In this document: piece by piece, positions 32,919-44,707 of the stretch
Layout: each line of letters opens with the position of its first letter
How positions within the stretch are numbered: position 1 is the stretch's first letter
Assembly: GCA_034509925.1 (NCBI GenBank)
Contig: CM067530.1
Coordinates: forward strand, 11,175,001-11,239,000
From: Hirudinaria manillensis
Taxonomy: Eukaryota; Annelida; Clitellata; Hirudinida; Hirudinidae
Direction of reading: 5' to 3'
DNA: 64,000 bases
The notes under the pieces: generated by a model
Told to the model about the DNA's origin: nothing
Database searches by the model: none
What the model saw: the letters and a program-made list of their open reading frames with translations, nothing else
Position numbers and translations under genes: made by a program

Positions 32919-35900
32919 TTAATAATAATAATAATAATAATAATAGTAATACAATGGTCATCATCACTAGCACGTACAAAACTGCAAGAAATCCACTTAA
33001 AACTAGTCACGGCCTACTCTTACCAAAAGCACGATGATAGAGAGCACGATGAGAATGAGTACGGACAGCACCACCAAGCACATGATCACCAGGTTCTTGG
33101 TCATGAAGGATCCTAAGCGGACATCCTGGGTGTGGAAGTCTGCCAAACAATTAAAAGAAACAAATGTTAATACATCATCGACACCCGTACAACAATGTCT
33201 TTTGCATTCAGAAGGACATCCCCAGAAACGGATCAGATCTTCCGGACGACCAATCAGAGTCATTCAAATCAACTCGACCCAATCAAAAACCAACAATTAC
33301 AACACCATTAGAGCTACAATATTCTCCCATGGGATGACTCATCGTCACCAACGTAACAAACATTAAATCTTTAAGTTCACAGTCTCCAAACAATTTCCTC
33401 CCGTCCGTCGCTAAGACAACAGTCGCCAACTCACCCGGCAGAGGTTCCAGTCTCTCGAACAAGTCGCTTTCGTCGTCTTCCACGAGGGGCGGAACGGGGT
33501 GGGCGAAGCGATAGCTCGTCACCGTCGGCTTCTCCGCCAGCTCCACGACGTAGAGGTCGGAGGTCAGGACGAGCTCCTTGATGTTGAAGAGGAGGTCGAG
33601 GGCGTAGGGAAGGTCGTAGTCCGGATGGACGTTCAGGATGAGATTCACCAGGACCAAGTTGTCAACGTTCTGCTTCAAAGGACTCCTGGGATACTCGACC
33701 TGCGATGGGGTCAAACAAGGTCAGACAACGGAGATGTGATGTGCGACCGTTTTCACGTAAAATTCAATAACCGATTGATTAATTAATTAATTTAGTTTGA
33801 AGAAAGGATCGATCTGTGAAAAACTACTTTGAACCCGACCCAGAAATCATCAGATGCTGGTTATGATGATGATGACGATAATGATGATAAAGGCACACGG
33901 TGTGACTCATCAGAAATCAAACTCACATTGATGATGTTAATAGAACTCTTTGGTGCAAAGGAAATCCTTGAAACCTCTTTGGTGAGAAGCCTTTGAAATA
34001 CAAAAAAAATTGTTGACAGGACGCGTTTGAAGCAGAGAAGCAGAGGGCACTGCTCCGTTTATGATCGTTCTAATTGGTCGAAAGCAATTTCCGAGCAGCC
34101 GGAAATCTCTCGATCATAATAAACGCTCACTCGACGATGGTCTTTCCGCCCGATCCAGAACCGATGACCTTGAACTTCATGGAGACCGTGGCGGAGATGG
34201 TGTTATTCCTCTCTGCAAAAAAAAACCAAACAAAAACAAATGATGGGAACGTAATCTATTATTATTATCATCATCATCATCATCATCATCAGGATTGGCA
34301 ATTGCCGTTTCTCATTTTAAAGTCACACGACAGCAGATCACAACAGTAAAATCCAGTGCAACTCGTTAAGAACAAATCAGACCATCACGAGAGACCTCTC
34401 GGAACGCAACCGCGCAAGACGCAACCTACCGCAGATCGGTTTCTGCTCCTCGGCGTACATGGGCGTCACGGTGCCGTCGATGACATAGCCCAGGTCGTTG
34501 GTGCACCAGCAGGACTTGGGGAAGTTCTTGACGTTGGGGTTGAAGCCCAGGCATTGGAGGGGTTCGAAGGTGAGGGTGTGGTCGCAGGACTGTCTTCTGT
34601 CGGGGTTCTTATGATCGGGGTAGAGGTACGGCTCGTTGGCTACGGCCCAGCATCTGGTCTTGACTGCGTGTTTTCAGGGAATAACAACAACAACAGTAGT
34701 AGTAGTACTAGTAGCAGTGGTAGTTCACTTAGTTCAGCAGGATGGTGTCAATGTTGTTGAATAAAATGATGTGTCGATGATGACCAAGAGGTCAGGATTA
34801 ACCGATTATTTGATTACAAACGTTTGTTTCTGTCTAACATCGACGGGTGGAAATTGAAACAATCCAACCGACAATCGTGAACAATTACGATTATTTCAGA
34901 GCGGAAGGACTGACAACGAGATAACAGAGCCTACGATTGATAATGAGGATGGTAATTGAAACAATGACTCACTCATGCAGATCCTGTTAGTCTTCTCGTT
35001 CTCCGAATCCCCGGGATACCTCCAGTCTGCCTTGCAGATTTCATTCCGCCTGCACCTGGTGCCCTGGAAAACCAAAACAATGACCTCCTGACAGAAAGCA
35101 GACGCTCCTCTGACTAAGCAGACGACTCTAACAATGCGATAGGCCGATTCCCAACCAATATTGTCGGGGTAACTGTACCACCATCATCATCATCATCATC
35201 ATCATCATTATCATCATTACAAAAATCGTACCTCGCAAAGCTCTCCTTGGTACTTGTCATCATCGTCATCATCATCGTGTTTAGCACCGTTGTTCTCTCG
35301 TTCCCTTTCGCGTTCCTCTTCTTCCCTGACGTGCTCATCCAAGTCTTCGATGATGAGAGAGTCGTCGTCATCTTCGTATTCTTCATCATCATCGTCATCG
35401 TCATCCTCGTCGAACTCGTCATCGTCCGAGTTCTTCTTCCCCTCGGCAGTGAAATTGTGGAGGTTCTCGGGCGAGCGGCAGAGGCAGGTCATGCAGCCCC
35501 TGTCGTTGAGTTGGTAGCCCAAAGGGCAGTAAGTCGCGCACATCGGTTCCGGACCGTTGCACTTCTTCTCTGCAAAGTTAGAGATGGAAAACTGATATCA
35601 AGGGGTCGATTGTTGGGTGATGGTAAAGAACGTGTGAATTCATACAGTGCCTTAAACAAAGTGAACGCACTCGCTATCCACGTAGCACGCGGCAATGGGA
35701 GCAAATTTGTGGACGGGACAGATATTGATCCTTAATTGCTAGACTATTAAAATAAAGATTTAATCCGTAAATTGTATCTCCGGCAGATTTTTATCTCTTG
35801 CTAAATATTGATCGCCCAGACTCAAAGAAGATTCTAATCATTCCAATATGATGAACAAGTGCTCAACACTCACTCTGACATTCTGCCTGAAGTTTCTTGC

Positions 35901-37019
35901 AGGATCCTTGTTTGGGGCAATCCTTTGGTCGACACGCATAACCGGTCTCGCATTTCTCCTCCTGGTATTTATTTGAAAGGCATTATCAAAAAATAAGTAC
36001 AATTCTCGACAAAACAAAAAACAAATGAAATAAAATTTCAACTCGTCAATTACCACCAGCAAAGCAATTCATTTTTAGTCAATATTTTGGGCATCGAAAG
36101 CACTTTTCCTATAAAATGAGAGACTCACGAGGCAAGGGTCTCCAAGACATTTGCAGGTTGCACAACCATTGGCATCGGTTTGTGGTCCAAGAGGACAGGA
36201 CAGCACTTCCTCGCAGAGCGGACGTTTGCATCTCACGAGAGGTTCGTAATCATCTTCTATATCATCCTCGTAGCTCCACTGCTCCAGATTGTCACCGAAA
36301 TGTCCGTCGTGCCCGTCCGGTCGGCCAATTAGCTTCGAGCCCGGATTGTCGTGTCCGTCTGGTCGGCCAATTAGCTTCAAGCCCGGATTGTCGTGTCCGT
36401 CTGGTCGGCCAATTAGCTTCGAGCCCGGATTGTCGTGTCCGTCTGGTCGGCCAATCATCTTCGAACCCGGATTGTCGTGACCATCTGGCTTGCCAAAAGG
36501 ACCCTCTCTGTGGGGTTCATCGTGGCCATCCTTCCTACCAATCAATGATGAGGTTGAATGATCTTGTCTTCCTGCATGACCAAAATCGTGTCCATCCTTT
36601 CTTCCAAGCAAATTACCTGCATTAATTTAAAGTAGATAAATGTGATTTTTGACAGAAATGATTCTCTTGCTCTATGATAACTTAATTACAGAATCTCAAA
36701 ACCAGGGATGAATTTAACTGACAAGAGCAATCAATGTTATCAAGACACAGTTACATATCAAGTAACTCATTTTAAAAGAGACAACAGTAACTTAATAACT
36801 ACTCCTACTCGAAGTTTTATAATGATCTAGATAACGTTAAAATATACAAATGATAACTGTTTTATCAAGATATTCATTAGGCATGTTAGGTGGCCATTAT
36901 TAATAAATGGGTCAAGGGCAATCTGAACCACTAATTATCACACTAAAATGTCATTCAAATGACTAACCTCCCACAGTGGAAACTGCCAAACAAATAGAAA
37001 CAAACAGTATCGCCTTCAT
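31905..37019 (-). CDS. Type I membrane protein with antistasin-like and thyroglobulin type-1 domains, 661 residues
   Basis: Exons in coding order: 37019-36968, 36616-36129, 35961-35874, 35569-35232, 35063-34973, 34663-34430, 34212-34131, 33990-33927, 33699-33435, 33139-33024, 32865-32791, 31997-31905; all phases agree. Order: signal peptide (MKAILFVSICLAVSTVGG); 14-residue repeats of type LIGRPDGHDNPGSK (about 20-120); antistasin-like module at 146-180 with GCATCKC; a second cysteine module (181-209); another antistasin-like module (CPLGYQLNDRGCMTCLC); a very acidic stretch (about 245-320); and a thyroglobulin type-1 domain (about 353-430, CWCTNDLGYVIDG). A 150-residue cysteine-poor juxtamembrane domain, one transmembrane helix (about 583-606) and a 55-residue basic-then-polar tail follow. 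Antistasin modules often inhibit serine proteases and Tg1 domains often inhibit cysteine proteases; the layout recalls EpCAM/TROP proteins. Function is inferred only. The 33990 acceptor (CAAAG) is the weakest join. Confidence 0.85.
32878..32945. repeat. (AAT)n microsatellite
   Basis: AAT triplets in an intron of the antistasin/thyroglobulin gene. Confidence 0.9.
36300..36500 (-). repeat. Coding 42-base tandem repeat (14 residues)
   Basis: Four to five 42-base units, nearly identical at DNA level, encode LIGRPDGHDNPGSK-type repeats. More diverged GRKDGHD units continue toward 36,610. The low divergence suggests recent expansion or homogenisation. Confidence 0.9.
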
Positions 37020-38052
37020 CTCCTTAAGGTGAAAAAAAATCAGCTGAAATATTTTAATACCTAACGGGATGAGTAATGATAATTTAAATAATCAGTTGTA
37101 AGTCGCGCGACTTTTGCCAAACAACATGACATTATAAGGTAAGAACAGGAGATAAGCGTCCGGATACTAAAGGTACAAACCATGGAAAACCGACCACTGC
37201 GCAGTTAAATCATCGATCGAAGAAAATGTTTGCCACTTTACACCAACTACAAAATTAGTAAAACTAACTAGGCGTCTTGAAATCGACAAAAACCTGTCAC
37301 CTTAAACCAAAAATATTGAGAGAACTTCACGATAACGACAGTGCGCAATGGTTCTAACAGCCTAAGCCATGTAGCAATACGCTATAGGTATCCAGACAAT
37401 GGCTGGTTTTAAATTCCTGAATAATTGCGTTAATTGCATTGTTAAAGTTAATATAGTATTTTTAAGTTAAATAAATTTTTGAATTATATAAATCAAATAG
37501 CATATTTTACATCCATAAATATTCCAAGAATTGGGTATTCCTTTCTTAGATAAAACTTAAAACTTTTATTAATTTAGTAAAGTTTATACATTTTGCAAGT
37601 TATCTTCAGATAACCCTAATTACTAAAACTCGCATTGTTATTGCAAATAATGCTAATTAAATATTGCGTGTGGCGTAACTGGCAACAATCGTGATTTCAT
37701 TTTTTATTGTAAGGTATATTTTGTACCATTAATAAAAATAGCTCGTTAAAATCCTTGAGACACTTTACGTCGATATGCTAAAATATAATGTTTCAGTTTT
37801 ATATTTCTATTTATGCCGTCATCAGTTTAATATAAAATTAAAATTATAAATTAAATCTGGCGAATAGATATTTTTAAAACTTAAAGCCAAATTGACTCCT
37901 CAATTAACTTTTATTTCAAAATAAAAATAAACAAGCGTGATAAATATCGGCGCTTTATCGATGTCATAACCACATGTTTTATAAACTTGCTCCATATTTG
38001 CTTAGTTCTGAAAGATTTAACGTAATATTGCACGATTGTATGAATAACCATA
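37020..38052. promoter_or_regulatory. Shared 1.0 kb upstream interval of two divergent genes
   Basis: Separates the start codons of the antistasin/thyroglobulin gene (minus) and TAF1B (plus). It is AT-rich and without coding frames. No TATA or initiator can be fixed by eye, so this is a positional call. Confidence 0.4.
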
Positions 38053-41000
38053 ATGGGTCGATGTCCAGTTTGTGCCAGTGAGGAATTTACTGCGGATTCC
38101 GAGCAGATGTTAATTTGCATGCAATGTGGCTTTTTTTCTCAGGTTGGTCGAATGGGAATTACACATAAAGTCATGTTTTTTGACAGAATACGTTCACCAA
38201 AAAATTAGACCATGCACTAATATAATATATATATATATATATACCAAATGGCATCTATTTAATTTCTACTTTATATTCATTTTTCAAAGTTACATGCTTG
38301 ACATAAAATTTAACATACATTGTCATCTTTATCAGCGAAATTATTTAAAAAAAAATGATTCTTACTCAAAAAGAATATGATTAATTTCAGGACCAATGCC
38401 ATTTCCAATGTGAACAGCAGGAACAAACAGCAGCTAACACTGGATTGTTTGGCACAAGAGTGAGGACATACAGGGCCCTTGTGACAAAAAAAGGTTACAA
38501 ATGCAATGATTGTGAAACATCATTGAAACACTTAGATGCAAATATAAGTTTTCCATCCTGCTAAAAGTTGCCAGAGTTTCATCATTTGTTATGTCCCAAT
38601 TTCTCTTGAGCACTTGATAACTTACTAACATTACAGCTTACATTACTTTAAAGCTTAGTTTATATTAAAAATGTTATTGCTATTTTTTGATAACATTACA
38701 TTACATCACAACATACATTGCAAAAACAGTCCGCATAACGAAAGAGCAAGACCCAGAGAGGCCATGGAAGACTGATGAAGGGTTCCAGTTGATAATGATG
38801 AAACAGGCTGATGCCCTCATTCAACTCAATGCCAGTCCTAAGCTTAAGGTCAGAGTTCATTTAAGTGCTTTTACTTTTTTATTTTTAATTTCTGAGATGT
38901 TTGTTGAGATGTGAATACAAATTAAAAACATTAATATCACAAAATAATGCAGCCACATTTTTCTCAAGTTCACATTTATTATGTTTACTAATAATCGTAT
39001 CAGGTTTATGGCATTGGTAATCCTGCAAATAATTTATTGACAATGTCACTAATTGCAGTCATCATTTGGTCATCATTTATGCAGATGTTATAGTCATCAT
39101 CATCATCGTATCATTATCATTATCTTCGTGACATTTCATCGCTTAGGAAGTGGTTTTCCATCTCTGGGTCCTTTACCTCAGGAAAAGCGGTCGGGCATTC
39201 TCGGACAAAACTCTGACTCCGGCAGAGAGGAGGAAGATTTTTGGGACGTACAGACTAAGGTGAAGTTGTTACCTGAGGATTAGGGTTATGGGAGTTAGGG
39301 TTACCTGATGATTGTTGTTATAGAATTTAGGGTTATGGTTAGGGGATTAGAATCATGGTTAACTGATGGCTGCTGTCGTTGTCATCGACGTTTGTTTAAA
39401 TTGCTTTCATTCGCATCCAGGGACAGATATCCAGCCACCGTAGACAATCCAAAGCTCTATCCATGCCACCTCATCAATAAGGTTGTTTTTTATATTCTTG
39501 AGTTTTTCCATGTTAAAGCTTAGTGATGACTGATTGCATTATGATGATATGGTTTCAAATGATGGTGATCTTATTATAGTGACTTAATTCGTCCTCTGGG
39601 AATTGTCATTAAACACTCATAATCATAATTTATTCAAGGTCTTGAAGACTCTCAGGGTAAACGAACAGATGAATAAGGACATCAAGGCTCAGCTGATCTT
39701 GAAACTGGAAGCCCAAAGATTGCTACACAAAGAGGAACAGTATAGGAGTGCCAATCACCCCGAAATGATAAGGAGTGAAGTGCAGGCACAACAGTTCATG
39801 ACTATGCATAAGACGCTTTGTTTTATATATCTGGGTCTCAGGCTGACCAATCCGGACGTCCAGATTTATGACCTAATTAGGTTGGTTATCACTGACATCA
39901 TTGAGGCTCCAATTTTTAATTTCTAAATTTTCTGTGCCCGTTATTTGTTTTTCAAAATTGATTGCAATTGCATTTATAAATTGTTGACTATGTTTGGCTA
40001 GTGGTTATTTAATTAAAACTATTATCAAAGAAGACTCATATTGTTTATAATGTTGTAGATGGGTCAGACAAGAGAGGCTTCCGTATCTGAATTTGCCTCA
40101 GTTTTGGCCCTCGGAGATGATGTTTTATGGACATGACAACAAGACATTTGTGGCCAATGTAGGTCAATAACCATGTAATATTATAAAAATATATATATTA
40201 TATTCATTAATAAATATATATATATATATAATTAATTGCAATCTTTTCCCGATTTCCAGCGAGCCCCAACAACTCCCGATTTGTTTGCGATCACCAAAGG
40301 ACTTCTCAAGTTCTTGAAGTTGGACGTCTTTGAACCTCCCAACATCAGGGCCTGTGCCAGGAAAATAATTGTGGAGTTGATGCTGCCTGGTAAGCATTTG
40401 ATGTCCCTAACAAACTTTTCCTAATTTCTTGTAATATTTATTTCTTAATATTAGTTTTAAAAAAGGTTTTTGAGGTTTTACATGGCCTAAAAGATTTGGT
40501 TTTGTAATTCTAAATTGCAAGTTAATTATTGTATGTTATTTTTGGATTTCTTTGCAATCATGCAGATGAGTTCATCGTTTACGTTGACAACCTGGTTGCC
40601 AAGAATGACCCTCTGACTTTCATCAAAGAATACTACCAGAGCGAGGTGGAGACGGCGACACTGGCCATGTCTTACGTCGTCGTCACGATGAGGCTTCTCC
40701 TGGGATTGGATGGGATCAGGGAGAGGTGTGTCTGAAATTTTTGATTTTATCCGATGGCACGGTTTTACTTTTCAAGATAATCTCTGCTAAGATTTAGTAT
40801 TGGTGTTGATGTTGCAGTCATTATTTTTTATTTTATCTCAAACTTTCAATTGAAACCCAAAATCTTTTCAGAAAGGCCACATCTCTAGCTGTATGGCTGA
40901 CAAAGAGGATAGAATTTGGTTTGTAGTCACAAGTTATGTTCATTTGTATTGGCTCCTCGTGATCATCCTGTCCTCCAATCATTTCAGAGAGACCTCTTTT

Positions 41001-42682
41001 CAACATCAACAATTGGATAATGCACATCCAGAACATCTTCAGTCATTCCATCAACAGGAAGAAGGAGAAATTAAGGTATTAGGGTTGCAAGACCAACTTT
41101 CCCTTTCATTCTGATTGCCTTCACCAGTTAACTGAGCTCATTATAATATTATAATTAATGCATATTTGATGGAACTTAAATAGATGTTCTGTCACTCTTT
41201 GCTTCTTTTGCATTTGTTTTTTTTTTTATTATTTTATTGAATTCATTATTATTATTTAATTTTAATTAATTGCTTTTTATTTCTCCAATCTACAGTAGGA
41301 GAATTGCGGGTATCCAGAACAATGTAAAAACGTGCAAGACCACGAGCGTTATGTCCTCTCTTTGTGAGTACGGTCGATTATCATAATTTATTCTCAGATT
41401 AGATTATGTTAATTTGCATACTTCAACAAAAAAAAACCAGGGAACAAGAAGAGAGTCAGGTATCTGGGAGAGTTCCATAACGTCTTGAAAGACATCGCCA
41501 AAAACGTGCAGACGCTGGACAAACACTACGACGAAGACGACAACAGGAGCAGCCATTTTAGTCAGATGACCGACTATGACAACGACATAGATGACGTCGA
41601 CGAGGCAGACGACATCGACCGACTGAACAAAGGACAGCGTCCGGAGAGCGGATCTGCCGAGGCGGAGAACGATTCGGAGCAGGGTTTGAGTCAGCCGATG
41701 TCGTGGAAGGGGAGACCCAATCCTTTCAAGTACGACACCCTGCGCTACTTTCTCGACCCCAAGTTTATGACGAAAGTTTGCAACGCAGAAAACGGGAAGT
41801 CGGATAGCGACGACGAGCGTAAAAGTGGATCTAGATGTGCAGTGAAGGCGAGTCTGATTTTGATGGTTTGTGGTAATTAGATTTTAAAATAATTTAAAAT
41901 TGACTTTTTCTTCCTGAAGGAGGCGATGGATGGCAGCACGGTGGACATTTGCGGACATGGTGATGAGGGAGAAGGAATTCAAGTCATTAAGGTCAGTCAA
42001 ATTGCCTGCAGAATTAACCACGACTATAGTTAAGGTAAACATAGATTACAACGTTTCGATTGCAATCCAGTGTCGACCAATCGAAGAGGAGAGGAGCCTA
42101 ACGTCCATACTCAATGAACTACCTGCAAAACTCCGATCCCGCTGGAAACCAAGGTACAAATTCTATGAGATGACGACGCTGGTCAAAGAGCGCGTCGTCG
42201 ACTGCTACGCGGCCGATTTTCAAAGGACGTCTGAGAAGAGGAGGAAAGCCACTTGGGAAGGCAAGAGTGGTTAGTTTCATCGGAATTAGAATACAATTAT
42301 TGACACGATTAGTCGGGGTTAGGTAATTTCACTGGGGCTTTCTCTGGTGGCTTTTACTGTCATCATTTCGATCTCCGTCGTTTCAGCGACCAAACCCGAC
42401 TCTTACCTCGACGTCTTGGAGATTTGCAGCAAGCACATCGTAGTCACTCCAGAGTATCTGGAGAGTCGACTCCAAAAGTTGGAGATATTCATTTTCAAGA
42501 AGGATTTCAACGATCCGTCATTTGCAGAAAAATATCATCAACAGAAGGATTATAGGAAACTCAAAAGGAAGAGACCCGCTGACAAAGATGAAAATTGTAA
42601 GTCAAACATTGACAAAAACGATGTAGGCATTCCGAGCACTCCCTCTGGCGGGAATAAAGCCAAAAGACTCCGACTTGGCTGA
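38053..42682 (+). CDS. TAF1B: TAF1B (Rrn7/TFIIB-like subunit of Pol I selectivity factor SL1), about 764 residues
   Basis: TFIIB-related factor that recruits RNA polymerase I to rDNA promoters in the nucleolus. Exons: 38053-38142, 38391-38493, 38730-38848, 39147-39259, 39421-39481, 39639-39880, 40059-40158, 40260-40389, 40566-40725, 40872-40918, 40988-41075, 41296-41363, 41441-41847, 41920-41991, 42071-42269, 42387-42682. The product starts with a C4 zinc ribbon (RCPVCASEEF, LICMQCGF), then cyclin-fold segments matching human TAF1B: TDEGFQLIMMKQADAL, LKEVVFHLWVLYLRK, TLCFIYLGLRL and YLNLPQFWPSEMMFYGHD. LPDEFIVYV follows, and the end is basic (KRKRPADK, AKRLRLG). It is longer than the human protein (588), mainly through an acidic insert near 41,510-41,700. 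The exon 13 donor is ambiguous: GC at 41848 or GT at 41842, both in frame. Confidence 0.9.
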
Positions 42683-43475
42683 TAACCAGCAAATAGAAAT
42701 TGTTTTTCTCCAAAGGCCTGTGCAATCATATATATCGTTGTTATCGTTGCTGTTGCTGCTGTTGTTGTTGTTGAGTTATGTTCAATAAAATTAAGTTATG
42801 ATTTGTTAAGGAAGCTTGAAATGATGGATTTAGATTTTCAGCTCTGGAGATTTTGCTCCACAATGCAAGACAAACATCAAATTGCTAGAGACATTTGGTC
42901 TTGCACATGTGAAATTTATTTTTGTTGTGGAAAGTAGGGTTTCTATTCTCTTGGGCTGGGTGGCCAGTTAAGTTTAAGTATTTTTAATAATTTCAGGATT
43001 AAAAGTAATAAAATCAGTCCGATAATAAATTTATTGAGTTTTTATATCGATTTTTAGGTTTATTTTATAAAAATATGAAAACTATAGCTGCAGATTAAAT
43101 TGGTCAATTAATTAAACAATTAATAATTTTTAATCATTAATTTATTTAATTTTTAATTAATAATAATTAAATTTTGTAATAAATATTAATTAATTAGATA
43201 CTTTTGTATTAAATACAATATTTTGTGATCAATGTTAATAAAATCAATTTAGAATTAAATGTTATTAAATGTATAAAGTAATAAAAAATTAATTAATTAA
43301 AAAAATACGTTCTCCGACATTTAATAAAAAAAAGTTATTCAGAATCTTTCTGCGCGTCATTCTGGATAGAGTACTCAACGAACCTCGCCATTGATTAAAA
43401 AGCAAATTAATAGCAAAATACTGATTAATTAAAATCTCGACAAAGATCCTCACTTCTCCGACATTCATCACTAAA
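42683..43475. other. Intergenic stretch, TAF1B 3' UTR
   Basis: AATAAA near 42,783 suits the TAF1B 3' end. After it comes very AT-rich sequence with no coding frame. Confidence 0.6.
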
Positions 43476-43787
43476 ATGGTTAGAGCTGCACCGAAAATAG
43501 TTTTTCGTCGAATGGAAGAAAAAATTGTCGAACCTATGAAACCCGTCAAACCGGCCGTCATGGAGATGTCAACACAAACCACCAAGGTCTCCAAAGTCAC
43601 TTTGGCTTCCGCTTGTCCCAGGATGGCGCTTCGAAATTTGAAATTGAAAATAACCAAACGAGAATTTAAGCGCTCAAATCTATTCGAAGACGTTCCACCG
43701 AACCTCGTGATAACGGTGCAAGAAAATGACAATGAATCGTTTGGTTCAGTAAATTCAAACATGGTTTTACGGTCCAAAAGACTCTGA
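43476..43787 (+). CDS. Possible small basic protein, 103 residues, single exon
   Basis: An open frame with good start context (AAAATGG) in otherwise very AT-rich DNA, reading MVRAAPKIVFRRMEEKIV to MVLRSKRL. It is rich in Lys/Arg (NLKLKITKREFKR) with no signal peptide or membrane helix, so nuclear or nucleolar location is plausible. The codon pattern is better balanced than in the flanks. The opposite strand holds a longer frame (162 residues, 43289-43777), so strand choice is uncertain. Not recognised. Confidence 0.4.
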   Translation: MVRAAPKIVFRRMEEKIVEPMKPVKPAVMEMSTQTTKVSKVTLASACPRMALRNLKLKITKREFKRSNLFEDVPPNLVITVQENDNESFGSVNSNMVLRSKRL

Positions 43788-44707
43788 GTTTAAAATCAAA
43801 TTGGACATTTCTCTAAAAAAATGACAATTTTTTTTGTTAGAATTCTTTGATATCGTGACCTGCTGAGGCTATCATTGAAGATGTTACCCTCTTCGTAGAA
43901 TCCTCCAAGATAGCCTCATTGTTTTTAACCCGACCGGAATTTGAACTTTTTTTTTATTTAATATAAAATAAAAATTAAATTTAAACAAAAATGATAGCCT
44001 GATGTTGACTCTTGTAATCTTTAATAAATTTACTTCGCCATGCAGCATTACTGAATTGTAAATTCAATTTAATCGGATAAATTTTCTAAATTTATTAAAT
44101 TGGTTAATTAATTGATTTTGTTATTTATAATTTATATCAATAATTTATATCAATAATTTACATATAAACATACCCAACATAAGCGCCTTAAAAGCTCAAT
44201 TTGTATTTAATGCCAATTAGTCGATTCCATGGCAATTAGGAAGCCGAAGTAAATGGGCTCGTTGAAGCAGGTCTTGCGAAAAAAAAAACTCTTAAGAGAG
44301 GTAGATCGTTGAAGATTACGACGACGACGACGACGATGATGGTAATAATGATGATGATGACAATGCTGCTGATGATGATGGTGATGATGAGGATGATGAT
44401 GATGACGATGATGACGGCGTCTTTTAACAATGCCGGAGCATTGGAAACCATTCAGCACAATAGTTCAGGTCGTAAAGAAGAATTTCAAATATCGATTCGT
44501 CAAACGAGACGTGAAGTTGCGGCAGCATGACTAAAGGAATTGAATTATAAATGGAATTAAATTAAATTTACAATTAAATTCGTTTAAAAGATGAAATATC
44601 AATACGGAGTTATGTCAATGTGGAGGACTAATATATATATGATCGGATATGATACATATGAAGTCAGTGATACTCGAAATATCTCAATTGGATACTCAGG
44701 AGTTGAG
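43788..44707. other. Intergenic stretch with GAT/GAC microsatellite
   Basis: AT-rich; a GAC/GAT run at about 44,318-44,415 makes short methionine-, histidine- or aspartate-rich frames on both strands, which I discard. The end nearest 44708 should be 3' UTR of the stonin-like gene. Confidence 0.6.
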
